This document shows positions 49,201 through 61,299 of a stretch of DNA of 64,000 bases, piece after piece; position 1 is the first letter of the stretch, and each line of letters starts with the position of its first letter. Source of the stretch: Malus domestica (lineage: Eukaryota; Streptophyta; Magnoliopsida; Rosales; Rosaceae); NCBI RefSeq assembly GCF_042453785.1, contig NC_091668.1:24833001-24897000 (forward strand). Direction: 5' to 3'. The notes below the pieces were generated by a model that searched no databases, was not told the DNA's origin, and saw nothing but the letters and a program-made list of their open reading frames with translations. The position numbers and the translations under genes were made by a program.

Positions 49201-49856
49201 GGGTGCTTCCTCTTGCCCATCTTCTTTCCAAAACTTCACTTTCCGGAAAAATATCTCCGCGCTTCCTTTTGGCACTTCACCGCGATCTGCATGAACAAAA
49301 TCACGCATCAAATACACCATCCTTCAGCACTAAATCCAATAAGAACAGATCTCCCGAATGCTTATTCATCCTTTCTTGTAGAACAAAAAAAATTGTTCAC
49401 TTGCACTTGTTTCTCTATTTCTCACCATACCCATTTCCGAAAAGGTCATAATAGTACTAACTTCTTCAAAATCGAGCTCAAATTGCTTATTCATGAACGA
49501 AAATTAATTGGGAAAAACTATGGTATGCATGTACGATCTAGGAAACACCCACTAGAGATTAGAGCTGAATTAATAACTGTTCTTGGAGATCTCTACCAAA
49601 AAACTATTTTAGAGATAATTTCAAATAGTATAAGCAACAATTGATCTAAACGAAGATTGAACTACACAACAACTGAGTTGCTGAACAATTCAGATCGGAA
49701 GTTAAAATCTGAGCGTGTGAAATTAATAAGGAATAAGAGATTGGATCAGCAGAGAGAGAGCAGGGGGGGGGGGGGGGGGGGGAGAGAGAGAGACTGACAG
49801 TCGCGGAAGACGATATTGTCGCCACGCTGCGAGAGCAGGAAGAACTGCGAGATCAT
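43282..49856 (-). CDS. AP4M: AP-4 complex subunit mu
   Basis: Medium chain of the AP-4 adaptor, which sorts cargo at the trans-Golgi network, including vacuolar proteins. Exons (minus): 49799-49856, 49192-49286, 48881-49084, 47806-47922, 47558-47686, 46414-46540, 45905-46008, 45686-45790, 45361-45455, 44570-44657, 44389-44449, 44203-44276, 43282-43380; every junction is in phase, total 451 aa. It starts MISQFFLLSQRGDNIVFRDY (longin-like N-domain, residues 1 to about 140, with VLELLQRIARVIKDYVGVLN), followed by a linker and the mu-homology domain (GGRKREEIFVDIIEKISVTF onward) ending YNPYRWVRYVTLANSYVARI. The intron after 44570 uses a GC donor (AAG|GCAAGA). Intron 1 carries a 20-base homopolymer; intron 5 a MITE. 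I see no defect in the protein. Confidence 0.95.
46810..47106. mobile_element. MITE in intron 5 of AP-4 mu
   Basis: Starts ggcctcatttggtatgaagg and ends (other strand) GGCCTCCTTTGGTATAATGG. Flanking trinucleotides are TTT and TTA, compatible with a diverged PIF/Harbinger target duplication. Length 297 bp, non-coding, well clear of exons. Confidence 0.65.
49763..49782. repeat. G20 homopolymer in AP-4 mu intron 1
   Basis: Twenty consecutive G on the plus strand (C on the sense strand) between two GA-repeat runs, ending 16 bases from the 5' splice site of intron 1. Confidence 0.9.
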
Positions 49857-50310
49857 GGCTGCCCTTGCTTTCCGTCTTCTGTGTGTGTCCGCAATGCGGG
49901 AGTTCCTCAAAGCTCAGCTTATGAAGTCCCCCGATTGCATTTTCTTTGTTTTATTTAGACCCGTCTTTACTCGACTTAAATCAAGTTTTACTTTCATTCA
50001 CTTTCTCTTAATTTTGTGGAGGCCTATTCAGTTTTACAGTTTTAATTAGCAAATGATTTTTTTCCCCTTTTGTTTTGGGTTTTAATCTGAGTAGAACCAT
50101 TATGGTTACCATGCACCTACCCTACTAATATGAGGCCTCGAGGCGTGCTTTAATATCAAGAGGATACCTTGATACGGGAGGTGGATTGAGGTACGTCACA
50201 CAATACGTATTTAATCCAATAAAAATATAATACATTATCATCATCCATATCAAAAGGATTACTACTAAAATGTAGTACTAGTCGGTTCACAAAATGATTT
50301 TGAATAATTG
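49857..50310. other. AP-4 mu upstream region
   Basis: Presumed promoter and 5' leader of AP-4 mu. No specific element identified. Confidence 0.4.
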
Positions 50311-50319
50311 TTTGCAAAA

Positions 50320-51910
50320 AATAAAAATGACCAATAAATTTTTAATCTATGATTTGGCTGCTTTAAACTTCACGGCTTTGCATAGTTTTGGCTGTGATGC
50401 TTTACAATCTTCTTTGTGTGGTTCTTTCGCTCGTCAGCGTTTTCCTCTTGTGCCCTACAAAAAACAAGATGTATATTTACGGTCTTCAGTGTGGCATGGT
50501 TTGAAGCGGGCTTTGCCTATTCTGAATAATACTAGTTGTTGGATTATTGGCGATGGAATGTCAGTCTCTATTTGGTTCGACAAATTGTTGGATGGCCCGA
50601 TTATTGACCCTTCATTATCTTTGGTCATTTCACCCATAGTTCTTCCTCGGGTTTCAAATGCTATTGAAGCTTAAAGATGGTCTTTACCAAATTATTTTGG
50701 AGATTTATTCCCTTCTGTAGTCCAATAGATTCTTCGTTTACCTTTGCCCTTAAAGGTAGAGAATGACAAATTAATCTGGGAGCCTTCATCGACTGGGAAA
50801 TTTTCATTTTCTTCTGGTTATCATGTTATTCGGAAAAAACATAGCGATTGTGGTTGGGCCAAAGTTATTTGGTGACATTTTATCCCACCTTGACTATCTA
50901 TTTTGGCTTGGGGGCTTTTTCATGACAAATTTCCTACCGAAGGTGCAATACAATAATGCGGTATTTCTCTGGCATCCATTTGTTGCTTATGTCATAGCTT
51001 TGAGGAATATACTTTTCATCTTTTTTTTTTCGAGTTTCGAATATCTAGGCAGCTTTGGAGGTGGTTAGCATGTCAATTTGGTACCTCTTTGCCTTTTTCA
51101 GATTTCGTGGCTGTTTTTTTGGATGCCTACGTATGTAAGCCCTTTTCTCAACAGTTGCACAATCTCTGGATTTTTGCGGGTCTTTAGACTTTTCGGCTAT
51201 TTGGAAAGCTCAAAATAAGTTTATTTTCGAGGGTCACCCAATCTATTTTCATCGTCATTGCATATTTATCAATTATGTGATCGTTTATGGTGGGAAGTTT
51301 ATTCTTGGTTATTTTCAGGGTTTTGATGCTCGTATCATGTCTTCTTTGGGGATCCCACCTATCTCTCGCAAAGTGCCAACTATTATTCCTATGCTTTGGA
51401 CTTCTCTTTGGTTTCCTTTGCTTAAACTTAATACAAATGGTTTGTCTAAAGGAAATCCTGGTCCTGTTGCTTGTGGGGGAGTTTTTCATGATTGCCACGA
51501 TCAATCTCTTGGTGGTTTCTGCCAAGAGATTGGTCATTGCAATTCTTTTTTTTTTTTTACAAAATTATCAGCAGTTATTATTGGTATAGAGTTTGCGTAT
51601 CAATGGGGTTGACATTTTCTTTGGCTAGAAAGTGACTCTTCTAGTGTTATATTTTGCCCTCCACTCGCCTGATTTTGATCATCCTTGGTCTCTTTGTATG
51701 CAATGGTCTATTTGTTTGAACCATATTCGGAAGGTGACTTTCTATGTCTTTCACATATATCGGGAAGGCAATATAGTTGCAGACAATTTTACTAATATGA
51801 GCTTGTTTTCTCCAACTTTGGTATGACATGATTATCCTCCAATGATGGTTCGTGTTGCTTTGTTTTCAGACAATGTTGGCTTGCCTAACTTCCGCTTCTC
51901 AAATTAATGT
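50320..51910 (+). pseudogene. Degenerate LINE: zf-RVT and RNase H-like regions
   Basis: Across several frames the plus strand gives RSSVWHGLKRALPIL and CWIIGDGMSVSIWFDK, then LIWEPSSTGKFSFSSGYH, the reverse-transcriptase zinc-binding region of plant LINEs. Downstream, LKLNTNGLSKGNPGPVACGG matches the start of the plant RNase H-like (RVT_3) domain, followed by VFHIYREGNIVADNFTNM. Frame changes and stops (for example after NAIEA at 50671) show decay, and the reverse-transcriptase core is missing, so it is 5'-truncated. Confidence 0.85.
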
Positions 51911-52112
51911 GCATCTCGACATACATGTTTGTCTCACTTTCTTGTTTTTTTTCTTAACCTCATGATGTAGCTTGTTCTATTTTGCAAATTTAGACCTTTA
52001 GGTTCGGCTTTAGAGGGGTTAGGTTTCATTCCCCCTCTTTTCCTTGTATCTTTGTTGTTTTTGTTTCTAGAAGGGTAAGGTTTATGTGTCCCTTTCTTTT
52101 CATGTATTTTTT

Positions 52113-52232
52113 GGAAGTGTTATTGGCACTCCAAAAATCTCATTCTACACTCCTCACAAGTGTATTTTTCTTTCTAAATATAGAAAGTTTGGAGCATAGA
52201 ATGAGATTTTTGGAGTGCCAATAACAATTCCT
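52113..52232. mobile_element. 120-bp foldback MITE, copy 2
   Basis: Starts ggaagtgttattggcactcc; the other end read in reverse is GGAATTGTTATTGGCACTCC. Arms pair for about 40 bp, with ctcacaagtgtatttttctt in the centre as in the copy at 35149-35268. Confidence 0.8.
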
Positions 52233-52429
52233 TCTTTTTTTTTATCTTTTTTTCTTGTATTATGAGGATTAGGTTTATGTCTCCCATCTGACTAGGTGCA
52301 CTTTAAAATTATTATTATTATTATTAAAGAATATGTCTGTAGTCTAATTCAAGAATGATTTTATTGTAAGAAATATAACATTGAAAACATGTACCAATAT
52401 CTAAAATTGAGAAAAATAAAGTCACTTAT

Positions 52430-52592
52430 TACTACGGTATAGTGATATTGTTCTTCACTTGTAAGTGAGAGATCTTCGATTCGATTTTCGTCAAAGGTGA
52501 ATTCAAACCACATCATTGCTAGTTCATTGTAAGGCTAAGTCCACCATCTCCTCCTTAGTGTGGACAATATCATTTGTTAAAAAAATTGAGAA
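52430..52592 (+). mobile_element. tRNA-derived SINE, uninterrupted reference copy
   Basis: tactacggtatagtgatatt, gattcgattttcgtcaaagg (B-box-like), aggctaagtccaccatctcc, then gtgtggacaatatcatttgt and A-run. It shows the intact order that is split at 4090-4765. Confidence 0.7.
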
Positions 52593-53049
52593 AAACAATA
52601 AATTTGTTCTTGGTAATGATGTTTTTGTATTGAAAATAAAATAAATTAGACAGAGATAAAAGAAAAACAAAAGGGCAGTTGATGGAGAAAATAAGACAGT
52701 ATTATTCTCATTAGATAGCCTATTTATAGGCTTAGGGTTTTTCCAATAAAAAACTACAATATTAAGCTATTACATAATGCCTCCAAGTGAATAACCACAC
52801 AATTAATAGTAGTTGTCTTGATAAAATCTTACTTGAAAAACTCAGTGTCTGCACTGTTGTTCAAAGCTAAGGTGCATTAGAATATCATTATAAAGGGACA
52901 AAAAATGAAATAAGATAACTTTAGGGGACAATGTGGAATATGAATAAGTTTTTCTTGTTGCTTGTGTACGCCTTCAAAGTTGAAGCCCACCTAGCCTAGC
53001 ATTTACAATGCGGAGAATGAACATTCTTTCAATGGAAGAACCAAGAAAT
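52593..53049. other. Non-coding; 3' flank of the carbonic anhydrase gene
   Basis: No gene. Note that aaactcagtgtctgcactgttgttcaaagct at about 52839-52868 echoes the carbonic anhydrase exon 9 region at 53510-53540 (cagtgcctacactgttgttc), hinting at a small duplication. Confidence 0.4.
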
Positions 53050-55373
53050 TCAGCGCCAAAGTGCTTCATCTTTGATCAAGTATCTGCCTCCTACAAAGCT
53101 GCTGCTGCCATTTATATCAAGGCTCCATTTCTCAAATGTACAACTCGAAAAATCGTAATATCCTCCATGTAGACAGATCAACTCTTTCTTTGCTTTGTTT
53201 TCTATCCATGGGTACGTCCGAAGATTCAACAATGAACGATTGATCGATTCCTGCACTAGAACGAAAACTTATTATACCTCAAGAATGATCACATTTTAGA
53301 GGCTTGATCTGTATTCTTTTATCATTGTTACGTTTAACAAATCGTAATCAGTCACTTCCATTCGTTTGCACAAGACAATTAAGTATCTGTTTTATCATAT
53401 CACCATGAGTTACGAACAATCTGTTTTCGATCATTTCGGAGATATTTTAGAAATTAATCACAAACAAACAAGCTTAAGAAGAGTAGGATGAGGAAAATTG
53501 AGTATAACCTTCTCACAGTGCCTACACTGTTGTTCAAAGCTGAGGTGCTGTGCAATAGATTTTGTTCTTAGTTTGGCGATTTTCGCGTTGTTAACCCAAC
53601 TTTGAGTAAAGCTACTGAAAGCAAAATCACACAAAGAATATTTAGAGGGAATTCATGAACTGAATGAAAACAAAAGATAGAAATGAATTGTTAACGAGCC
53701 TCGAATCACCGTCATCTTGCATTCTCAATAGGGTCTGAATTCCTGCACAGCTACTGTGGCCAATGACTAATATATTCTCAACCTGAAGTCAGCCACAAAC
53801 AATTTTCTTCTCAAGGAAAGTAAACAGAAAAGTACTCGTGTGAGAAGATGCAAGAAGTGGAATGGGGGTCACTAATTTTTAACCCTTGTTTCGCTCCCAA
53901 ACCTATTTGCAAATTTATCGGTAATTTGGTATAGAAACGAACAATTTTTGGCCTTTCCTTTTAGAAGATACGATAACGTGTTTAGACGAAATTAAGAAAA
54001 ATTTCAGTTTTTGGAAAGAACATCTTGGATTGACGAATCTCCCTTCATACGACTTGTAATAAACCATGGTCAAGATATAAATATACATAGATGGAGGGAC
54101 TAGAGAGAGCAAGACGACCTACTTGAAGAGTATTTACTGCAAACTCAAGGGCGGCATTAGTTTCTGATGTTCCATACTGCAAAAGAGACCAAGGTTGATC
54201 CGAAGAATTCGATTGTGTATGTGTTTAGATTCGAGATAATATAAAAGGACAGACGAAAAGATAAGCCAAATACCTCAAATGGGGGGACAAGGTTTGCTAC
54301 ATTTCTAACCATGAAAGCTTCCCCTGGTTGAAACCCTAGGATATTAGAGGGACAAACCCTAGAGTCTGCACAAGCAATCACCATGAACTGTTTTCGAACA
54401 ATTTTAAGTTTATATATGGAAATATCCCAATTCCCTTGTAAATAATCAAACAAAAGCAGAATGTGTATAATAAACAAGATTAAGAGAATATAATTACCTT
54501 GGGTGCTTGTACTTGAGCTAGGGTTTGGAAATGCTCTGACTCTTTCCTGTTCAATATTATATTTACCTTACAGTTACAGACCACCACCAATGTGTATATG
54601 CAAGCAACTTGTGTAAACACTTTTAACTGCTACTTACAAAAATTTTTGCTTTTTAAAACTCAGAAACCTCTCTTTCATCGCTACAAACGAGTCCATCCCA
54701 TCCTTGGCTTTCGATACATTTTCTACTTTAAATTTTGTACATTCACGAGCAAGATCCTCGGAATCATTTGATGCCTCCGGCCTTAGAACTGGGTTGTTTC
54801 TACAAATGGAGAAAGCTCATTGTATATAGCACTTATAGTGGGAAGCTCTTAGTGGCACAATTTTAGGTCTAAAACATAAAAAATTACAGTACAGAGTTTG
54901 GACTGCAAGTCAAGGGGATCAGATGATCAATGTTCATTAATATTTTTATGCTTACTTGATCGAAGGCGGAAATTCGACAGGGATGCCTTCAACTTGTGCA
55001 GAATTTGTCTAAGAAATTTTCATAAATTCATGTAACAAAATCTGGTACGATCAGTAAGGAATACATTTTTGACAAAAGGGATGAATGCATGATTCATGAG
55101 AGGCTGAAAGTAGGACCTTGTTTGGAAAAGATGATTTTCTGTGAATTTGAGCTAGAGAGGAATTGGTTAAACCAGAAAAGAGTGAGCAGCAGCCAAACGA
55201 GTCTCTACAAACCAGTGCTGGAATCATCCAACGAGCGAATTTTGAGGCTGTGTTAATTGAGAGAAAAGAATTATTTGCAGCCAAACAGAGACCAATGAAA
55301 TAAACAGGTGAAGCTGGTTGAGATGATGAAACTTACGGATTGGCCACACCATCTCTCTTCCCGCCTTCAGCAT
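53050..55373 (-). CDS. Beta-carbonic anhydrase (BCA5-like)
   Basis: Zinc enzyme interconverting CO2 and bicarbonate. Exons (minus): 55337-55373, 55117-55247, 54956-55008, 54638-54799, 54498-54546, 54274-54387, 54123-54176, 53700-53782, 53509-53614, 53050-53250; joined in phase to 329 aa. Core motifs: [19 protein letters not shown] (zinc C150, D152/R154 dyad), [43 protein letters not shown] (zinc H209, C212), [20 protein letters not shown] and [15 protein letters not shown]. The roughly 110-residue N-terminus is poorly conserved and Ser/Lys-containing, as for an organelle transit region, but the compartment is not determinable. The donor after 53700 is GC, not GT. The first exon ([12 protein letters not shown]) and its start are the least certain part. 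Confidence 0.88.
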
Positions 55374-56924
55374 TTGTTGGAAGCTCCAAAAGATGAGTTT
55401 GGCAAACAAGTATTTCAAGAAACGATTTATTTGATAAATAAATAAATAAATAAACGTGAATACAATAAAGAAAAAGGCATTAATCTTATCCAATGCCACC
55501 TATCAGTGATTCAGTAGTAGTCATCCACAGTTGGAATAATGGTGCCTACTTGGAAAGAGAACATGAAAATTACAAACGATATTTTCTTGACGTGTACGAG
55601 TATGTACTCTCTCTCTCTCTCTCTCGCTCTCGTAGAGTTGGCAAATTGATCCCAACCCGTTAATTCAACCGAATTTACTCGTAAAAATGTCAATATTTAG
55701 GTGAATATTTAACGGATCATGTTGATAACGATTGAACCCGTTAACAAACTCGTTAGCTCATGGTTGGTTTTAAGTTAAACAGTAAAGAACGTTAGCAACT
55801 CGTTAGTTAAAGGTTGGTATTGAGTTTAAATTAAGGTTATATATTATAATATTTTCTTATTAAGAATAAAATGTGATTTTCTTTTGTACGTGTATATGAC
55901 AAACATATGTAATTACATACAATTTTATTTTGTCTCATCCATTAAAAAATCACCTGTAAATGGAATAATCAAATTCTGTGTTGTTCCAAGGATGGGCTTC
56001 CTTGCCCTCCGTAAGTGGTTTTTGGTGTGGGTGTGTTTTGGGTTGACGTCTGGCCTTTGTGGTACCGTCTTTGTACTGTTGTTCTCCCTCACATGACCCC
56101 TTTGTCTGTTTTGTTGTGCTTGTCCCTCTTGTGGGCTTTATTTGTTCCGTTGACTTTTGCCCTGGTTATGATCTTATCTAGTTTTTCAAAAAAATTAGTC
56201 TTTAGTTTTCTCACTGCATCCAGAAATACTGTCAATTTTTTTGGTTTTTGTTTTCAAATTAAGGAGAATAACATTTTAAAATGTTACCCATCATGTTAGG
56301 GTGTTGGGCGGGCCCACAAAGGCATGAAAACGTTGTGTATTTTCTTTGATGTACCTGAAAAAAAAAAGTCTATTGTGTTCGGATTCCACTTAACAATCTG
56401 GTTGATACTCTAAAAGTGGGATATATCGACTACATCGTTCATTTCATTATAACACGTGAAATAATACATCATGTGACTTGTGTTCTTAATAGTTATAAAA
56501 GTTTATCATAAAGGTCCAGAATAGAGAGAGAAGCAATACACCCCGTTCTTAAATTTCACCAACTGGTTTCAGACTTGGTATGCACAAAAAAGATACTTAA
56601 AACACAATTCAGTAGATTTTGCAACCACCCCCCAAAAACAAAATGAGAGCAAAAAACCAACTAGCCGGGACCATTTAGGCTTACTTTGTCAGGTGGCCTT
56701 ACAGCAGAAGCCTATGCATCTACAGTGCAATTCTTACATCAAAAGCTAGCAGCTTGCATCGAGCAGCCCCAAACGGGAAAAATAGGTTGGGTCCGAATGG
56801 TTCATGTGCCGAATTTGAAGTCTCTTAATGGTACAATGTTATCATACAGCTGCAAAAATCTTACCATTTTTAACAGATGATCGACACCATGACAAACAAA
56901 ACTGTAATACCTTAAGTAAGAGAC
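55374..56924. other. Intergenic between carbonic anhydrase and PWWP gene
   Basis: Holds a (CT)n run at 55606-55624 and a (taaa)n run near 55436-55455. Overlapping plus-strand frames at 55884-56299 have no recognised family. The PWWP 3' untranslated region ends somewhere above about 56650. Confidence 0.45.
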
Positions 56925-59200
56925 TCAAATCAGTCCATTTTTGTGGAATGAAGATCCCGAAGGAGCAACCAGGCCAAGCTGTTGCATCACTCTCAATCTC
57001 CGGGCACTCACTTCTTTGGACTTTGATACCACTTCTGCCCCACTTTGCTTGGAAGCTTTTCCATTTGTATTTTCAACCCTTAGTGCAAGTAGAGTCTTCT
57101 GCTCCACCTTACTTTGTGGTATAACGGCATTCCGCTTTCTTGGAGAAACCCTTACCTAACAGAAGATTTACATGAATAATGCCAAAGAATATGAAACTGC
57201 AACCCGTGAAGATAAATATGTAACCATACACCAGCTAAAGAAACTCACAGAAATTTCCGTTCTCTGAGCATCAGCATTCTGCAACCAAGTACCCGTATGT
57301 GATATCAAGGAAATAGAATTTTACAAAATAAGGACCGTTGAGAATCAGAACTTACCAAGTTTGAAGAATCTGTTTGCGGATTTTCCCTTGCGTGATTACG
57401 ACTGGACTTACGCCTAGAAAGATCAACTGCTCCATTTTCTGCCCGATAATATAAACATTTTGACCAGTATAAGAGTCTCAGTTTGTAAGAAACAATAGAG
57501 ACCTTTCCATTTAGGTCATTCTGAACATAATGATTTCATCAAAATAAGATAGTAAATTGTGACAATGACCATGATAGATAAAGACTTCAGCTCAGTTGTG
57601 ACCTCTACTCACAGACAAACAGGGGTACATTGGTGGCCATGGAAAGCCATGAGAACGAAACACCAAAAAGAGTATCACACTTTCATAACAAATTAGGTTC
57701 TAACTTAAGTTCCGCACCCAGGAGCGGAAGATCGCTTATTCTGATGAGTTCTTGCCAGTTTCTTAAATTGCCATGAATTTAATAACTTTTATAAGGTTTG
57801 CATGGGTACCTAAAGCATTATTGGTTATATTAGGGTTTCAAAAACCATACAAAATGTTCACACTTAGAGTGGATTCCCATTGTTTCTAGAAATATCAATA
57901 TGTTTAGCGTAGGCTGGCGTTACTCCTGGAATCTTCTCAGCCCATTTCACAAACTCATTCCCTTACATGGGCACAAACAAGTCTCCCATGAGCAAAGGCG
58001 CATACCGATGTTCTCTTGAAATGCAAGTTGAGTCACTAATAATTCTCAAGTGAGGGATCATCTAGTATTTCCATAGTGAATGGTGGCTCAATCGGTCAAC
58101 CAATGCTTCCACATATACCTCGTATTTCCCCTTGTAGTTCAATTCCTCAATCCTCTCATTTACTTCTCGAAACCTTAAATTCTTAAATAATCATGTGTTT
58201 ACAATTCTGATGGTCCCTTCCACATAGTGCTTTAAAATATGTTGAAATATTTCCCTTCTAATTTGTTCGTTGAGATGATTTCTATTACACCATTCAGCTG
58301 TAAATTTCGAAATTAAATCCTCTCAACTTGGATGCAGGGATTTTGAGTTGGCTAACCTTTAGACTTGGATCCTTGCTTCTTTGATCTGTCGGATTTTGAG
58401 CTAGAAACCTGCAGCCATATTAGATGACGTACGAGAAACCATCAACTTCAACCACAAGATTTCATTCCTGCCTAAAGGACCAATTATCAAAGAAAGAATA
58501 GTTACCTGCTCCAGAGCTTTTAGGAGTATTTCCCTATAACAACCGTTGTTCTGCTTGAGTATCTGAAAGTTCAGCAATTCGGTCAATATGATCAGGCATG
58601 GGGCATGTCTACTATAATCGGGTGGAAATTAGTATTCAAATTTCGAATGCTTAGGCAGAATTCAAGGAGATTCACCAGTGCATTCAAAACATACCATGTC
58701 GAAATCAGAATGACATTTTACGGGGTCCACATACAAGCTGCAAGAAAATATGCTCAGAAGTTCTATACAATCACAAGACAAATGAGGACAAAACACCTGA
58801 TCGTGGAAGACTTACTACTTGTAGCTTCCATAGAGCCGAACAAGAACCTTCTCTGCCGATCTTTTACTTGGCTTGTTCTTGCTACTCACGTTGTTATCAT
58901 CAACAACCTACGAATTAAACAAGAAGATAACAAAATGGATCCTTTGGCACAACTAAGTAATATCAAATAGAATCCGGGGTATCAACAGGTGCAATTAAAA
59001 ATCTCAATTATTGAATGTTACAAAACAATCAGAAAATACAGCATTTCAAATACCTGTGCTGGCCACCATGAGCCTCCACTGATCCTTACCCATATGAGAT
59101 CAGCCAACTTGACCTCCCCTTCCGATTCATTAGCAGCAACAACCTCTCCATCTTCCAGTTTAACATTATGTTTCCCAGTTGAAATATGATCGCATTCCAT
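56925..59200 (-). CDS. PWWP-domain protein
   Basis: Probable chromatin reader. Exons (minus): 59054-59200, 58816-58907, 58695-58737, 58506-58562, 58357-58408, 57356-57438, 57249-57278, 56925-57155; all GT-AG and in phase, 244 aa. Start MECDHISTGKHNVKLEDGEV is the first ATG after an acceptor at 59204. The domain begins EVKLADLIWVRISGGSWWPA (the variant of PWWP is SWWPA, residues about 33-49), continues with VLVRLYGSYKYLYVDPVK, then a basic, Ser-rich tail (SKSDRSKKQGSKSK; VRVSPRKRN) and ends RVMQQLGLVAPSGSSFHKNG. Similar short plant PWWP proteins exist, but I cannot name an ortholog. A 5' untranslated exon appears to end at 60599 (donor ACT|GTAAGA), with a Mutator MITE just upstream. Confidence 0.85.
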
Positions 59201-59204
59201 TATC

Positions 59205-60780
59205 TGCATTTGCAGTTGGAAATACCGAAGAAAAGGAAAACATAAGTAATTTCTTGGGCTGTAAACCTCTACAGACAAAATTGCCGCAATCGAATCAAGC
59301 ATCTCCGTTTCAAACAATTATACACAAACTATTGTCTCATTCTCTGTCTGATTAGAAGTTTAATATAATCAAGCTTTAGCCTTTTCTATGTTGCTCTTCT
59401 ACTTTGGAGTTTAATGCCTAGACTTTTGAACAAAATTTAACATACGGTAAGGTGTGGACAGTATACAGAAACACTTTTCTATGTGCTTTACAAATTTACT
59501 ATTACCAACTAAGTAGGTATACAGAATTACTATTATGTCAGGTCCAGCAGAACGATATTGTAGAGGTGACCTTAAAATGTTGGGCAACGGACCAGTGGTT
59601 GTAACTCTGAATCAACACCGAGATTGTCACTAACTTAGTCACCTAAACCAATGGTGTATGAGAAAGCCTAATGAACCTATGGGGTGTGGGGTTTAAACTC
59701 AAAAAGCTTTGATGCTTTTAGACTATCAGTGGTGGATCACCCATGTTATATATTGTACATTGTTTGTCTTCTATCCAACGGGAATAATCCCCGTTCTCAC
59801 CTGTCCCACCTAACCCCAACAAGAAAACCACTGCGAGGAACATGTAAGGCATGGTGAGCAGGAGAACTGTGGCAGTCCCAAGGTGAATCAAGTAGCATGA
59901 TAGAGAAATGTTTACGCAGGACAGACTACGCCACAAGACAGAAGACTCTTGCATTGTAGAATCGCCATGCTGTTCACATAATAACTATAAACAACGAGTC
60001 TGTGACAATCGACATTGTGAAAAGTTCCTCAAATGCTTCCCAAGATCCTAACATGTTAAATACTAGATTGGAGTTTACTTTGATCACAATCATAAACAAT
60101 AATATAATGCTAACCAAATGAGCTCGTCTCGTTAAATAATATAGATTATGCAGAAACAATTATATCCATAGATTACTTTGCTAAAAAGTAAGTAGTCGTA
60201 TTTATATTACACAATCAAACTTGAACCTCGTCCACAAAACTTCGAAATTTAATCGCGTATTTTTGTTTTCTCCTTAACATTTTGTGAACAACCAAGCTTA
60301 GATTATCTTCCCAAAACGAAAAATGTTCATGTGTGAAAGTAGTGTGAACATTTTACATCACATTGTCAAAATTTGAACCACACTTGGAAAGCTTAAACTC
60401 GATCATTTTCCATGTTCTTAACTTGGTTTCACCCACATTTTCCCGGCAAACAAACGGCACGAATTGAACCCATGTGAAAAGACAAACCCACATTGCAGGA
60501 AACAGGTAGTGTGTTTAAGAAACAAACAAACAGAGTACATAAACAAAAATTAAAAATAAAAAAAGGGCAGAAAAAGAGGAGGAGATTTGGGTTCTTACAG
60601 TTCACCAGAGCAGCAACAGATTGAGATTGAGACTGAGAGATAGCAGTTCGGATGATTGTGCGGTATGCCTGTATATGGGCTAAATGGTGGGTGGAGAAGA
60701 AAGTGTCTTGGAAGTTGGAACGACGAAGCAGCAGCTTTATTGGGTTCCTTTCTCTTCTGTCAGGCTGGTTTAATAAGACG
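59205..60780 (-). other. 5' untranslated exon and first intron of the PWWP gene
   Basis: The stretch 59205-60598 reads as a long first intron. The sequence 60599 to about 60780 (minus) is the probable leader exon, rich in caatctcaatctc-like sequence (gattgagattgagactgaga on the plus strand). The 134-codon minus frame here is not considered coding. Confidence 0.5.
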
Positions 60781-60791
60781 GGGATAATTTG

Positions 60792-61012
60792 GGACTTGGA
60801 TTGTCTGCCCTCATAATTGTGGTGCCCTTCCATGCCCTCCTATTTTGTGCGGTCACGGTTAAGCCACGTCAATATTTTATATTTTTATTATTTTTTGTCT
60901 TATTATTTTATTAAAAAATTAATATAAAATATTGACGTGGTTTAACCGTGACCGCACAAAATAGGAGGGGATGGAAGGGCACCTTAACTAAGAGGGCAGA
61001 CAATCCAAGTCC
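60792..61012. mobile_element. Mutator-type MITE with 9-bp target duplication, at the PWWP promoter
   Basis: 221 bp. Left end ggacttggattgtctgccct, right end agggcagacaatccaagtcc, perfectly complementary; pairing continues through ggtgcccttcca and tgtgcggtcacggtt almost to the centre, leaving an AT-rich loop. Flanks are identical 9-mers gataatttg at 60783-60791 and 61013-61021. No coding capacity. Confidence 0.92.
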
Positions 61013-61299
61013 GATAATTTGTGCGTTTTGTCACTTCTGTAATTATTTTGCGGGGCCTGCTGCATATACTTTTTTTTTTCTTTTTTACACAAGGGACTGC
61101 ATATACTTGGAAAATCCCCGGCTTCTTAAAATTTGATTCATTAAAATAATTATAACTTTCAAATGATATATTTGCTTGTAGCGGTTGGATCAAATTTTAA
61201 GAGTCTGGATTAATTAATTGGTGGGAAAGATCCGAAGGTGATCTCTTCCCGGAGAAAATGGAGGGTCTACTTGGATACAAAAATCATATATATATATAT

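Noticed and set aside
55884..56299. Overlapping plus-strand hydrophobic frames
   Set aside because: No recognisable family, no splice support; probably decayed repeat or intergenic DNA.
60429..60833. 134-codon minus-strand frame with a hydrophobic tail
   Set aside because: It covers the probable untranslated leader exon, its donor and the MITE end; the downstream PWWP reading frame starts at its own ATG.
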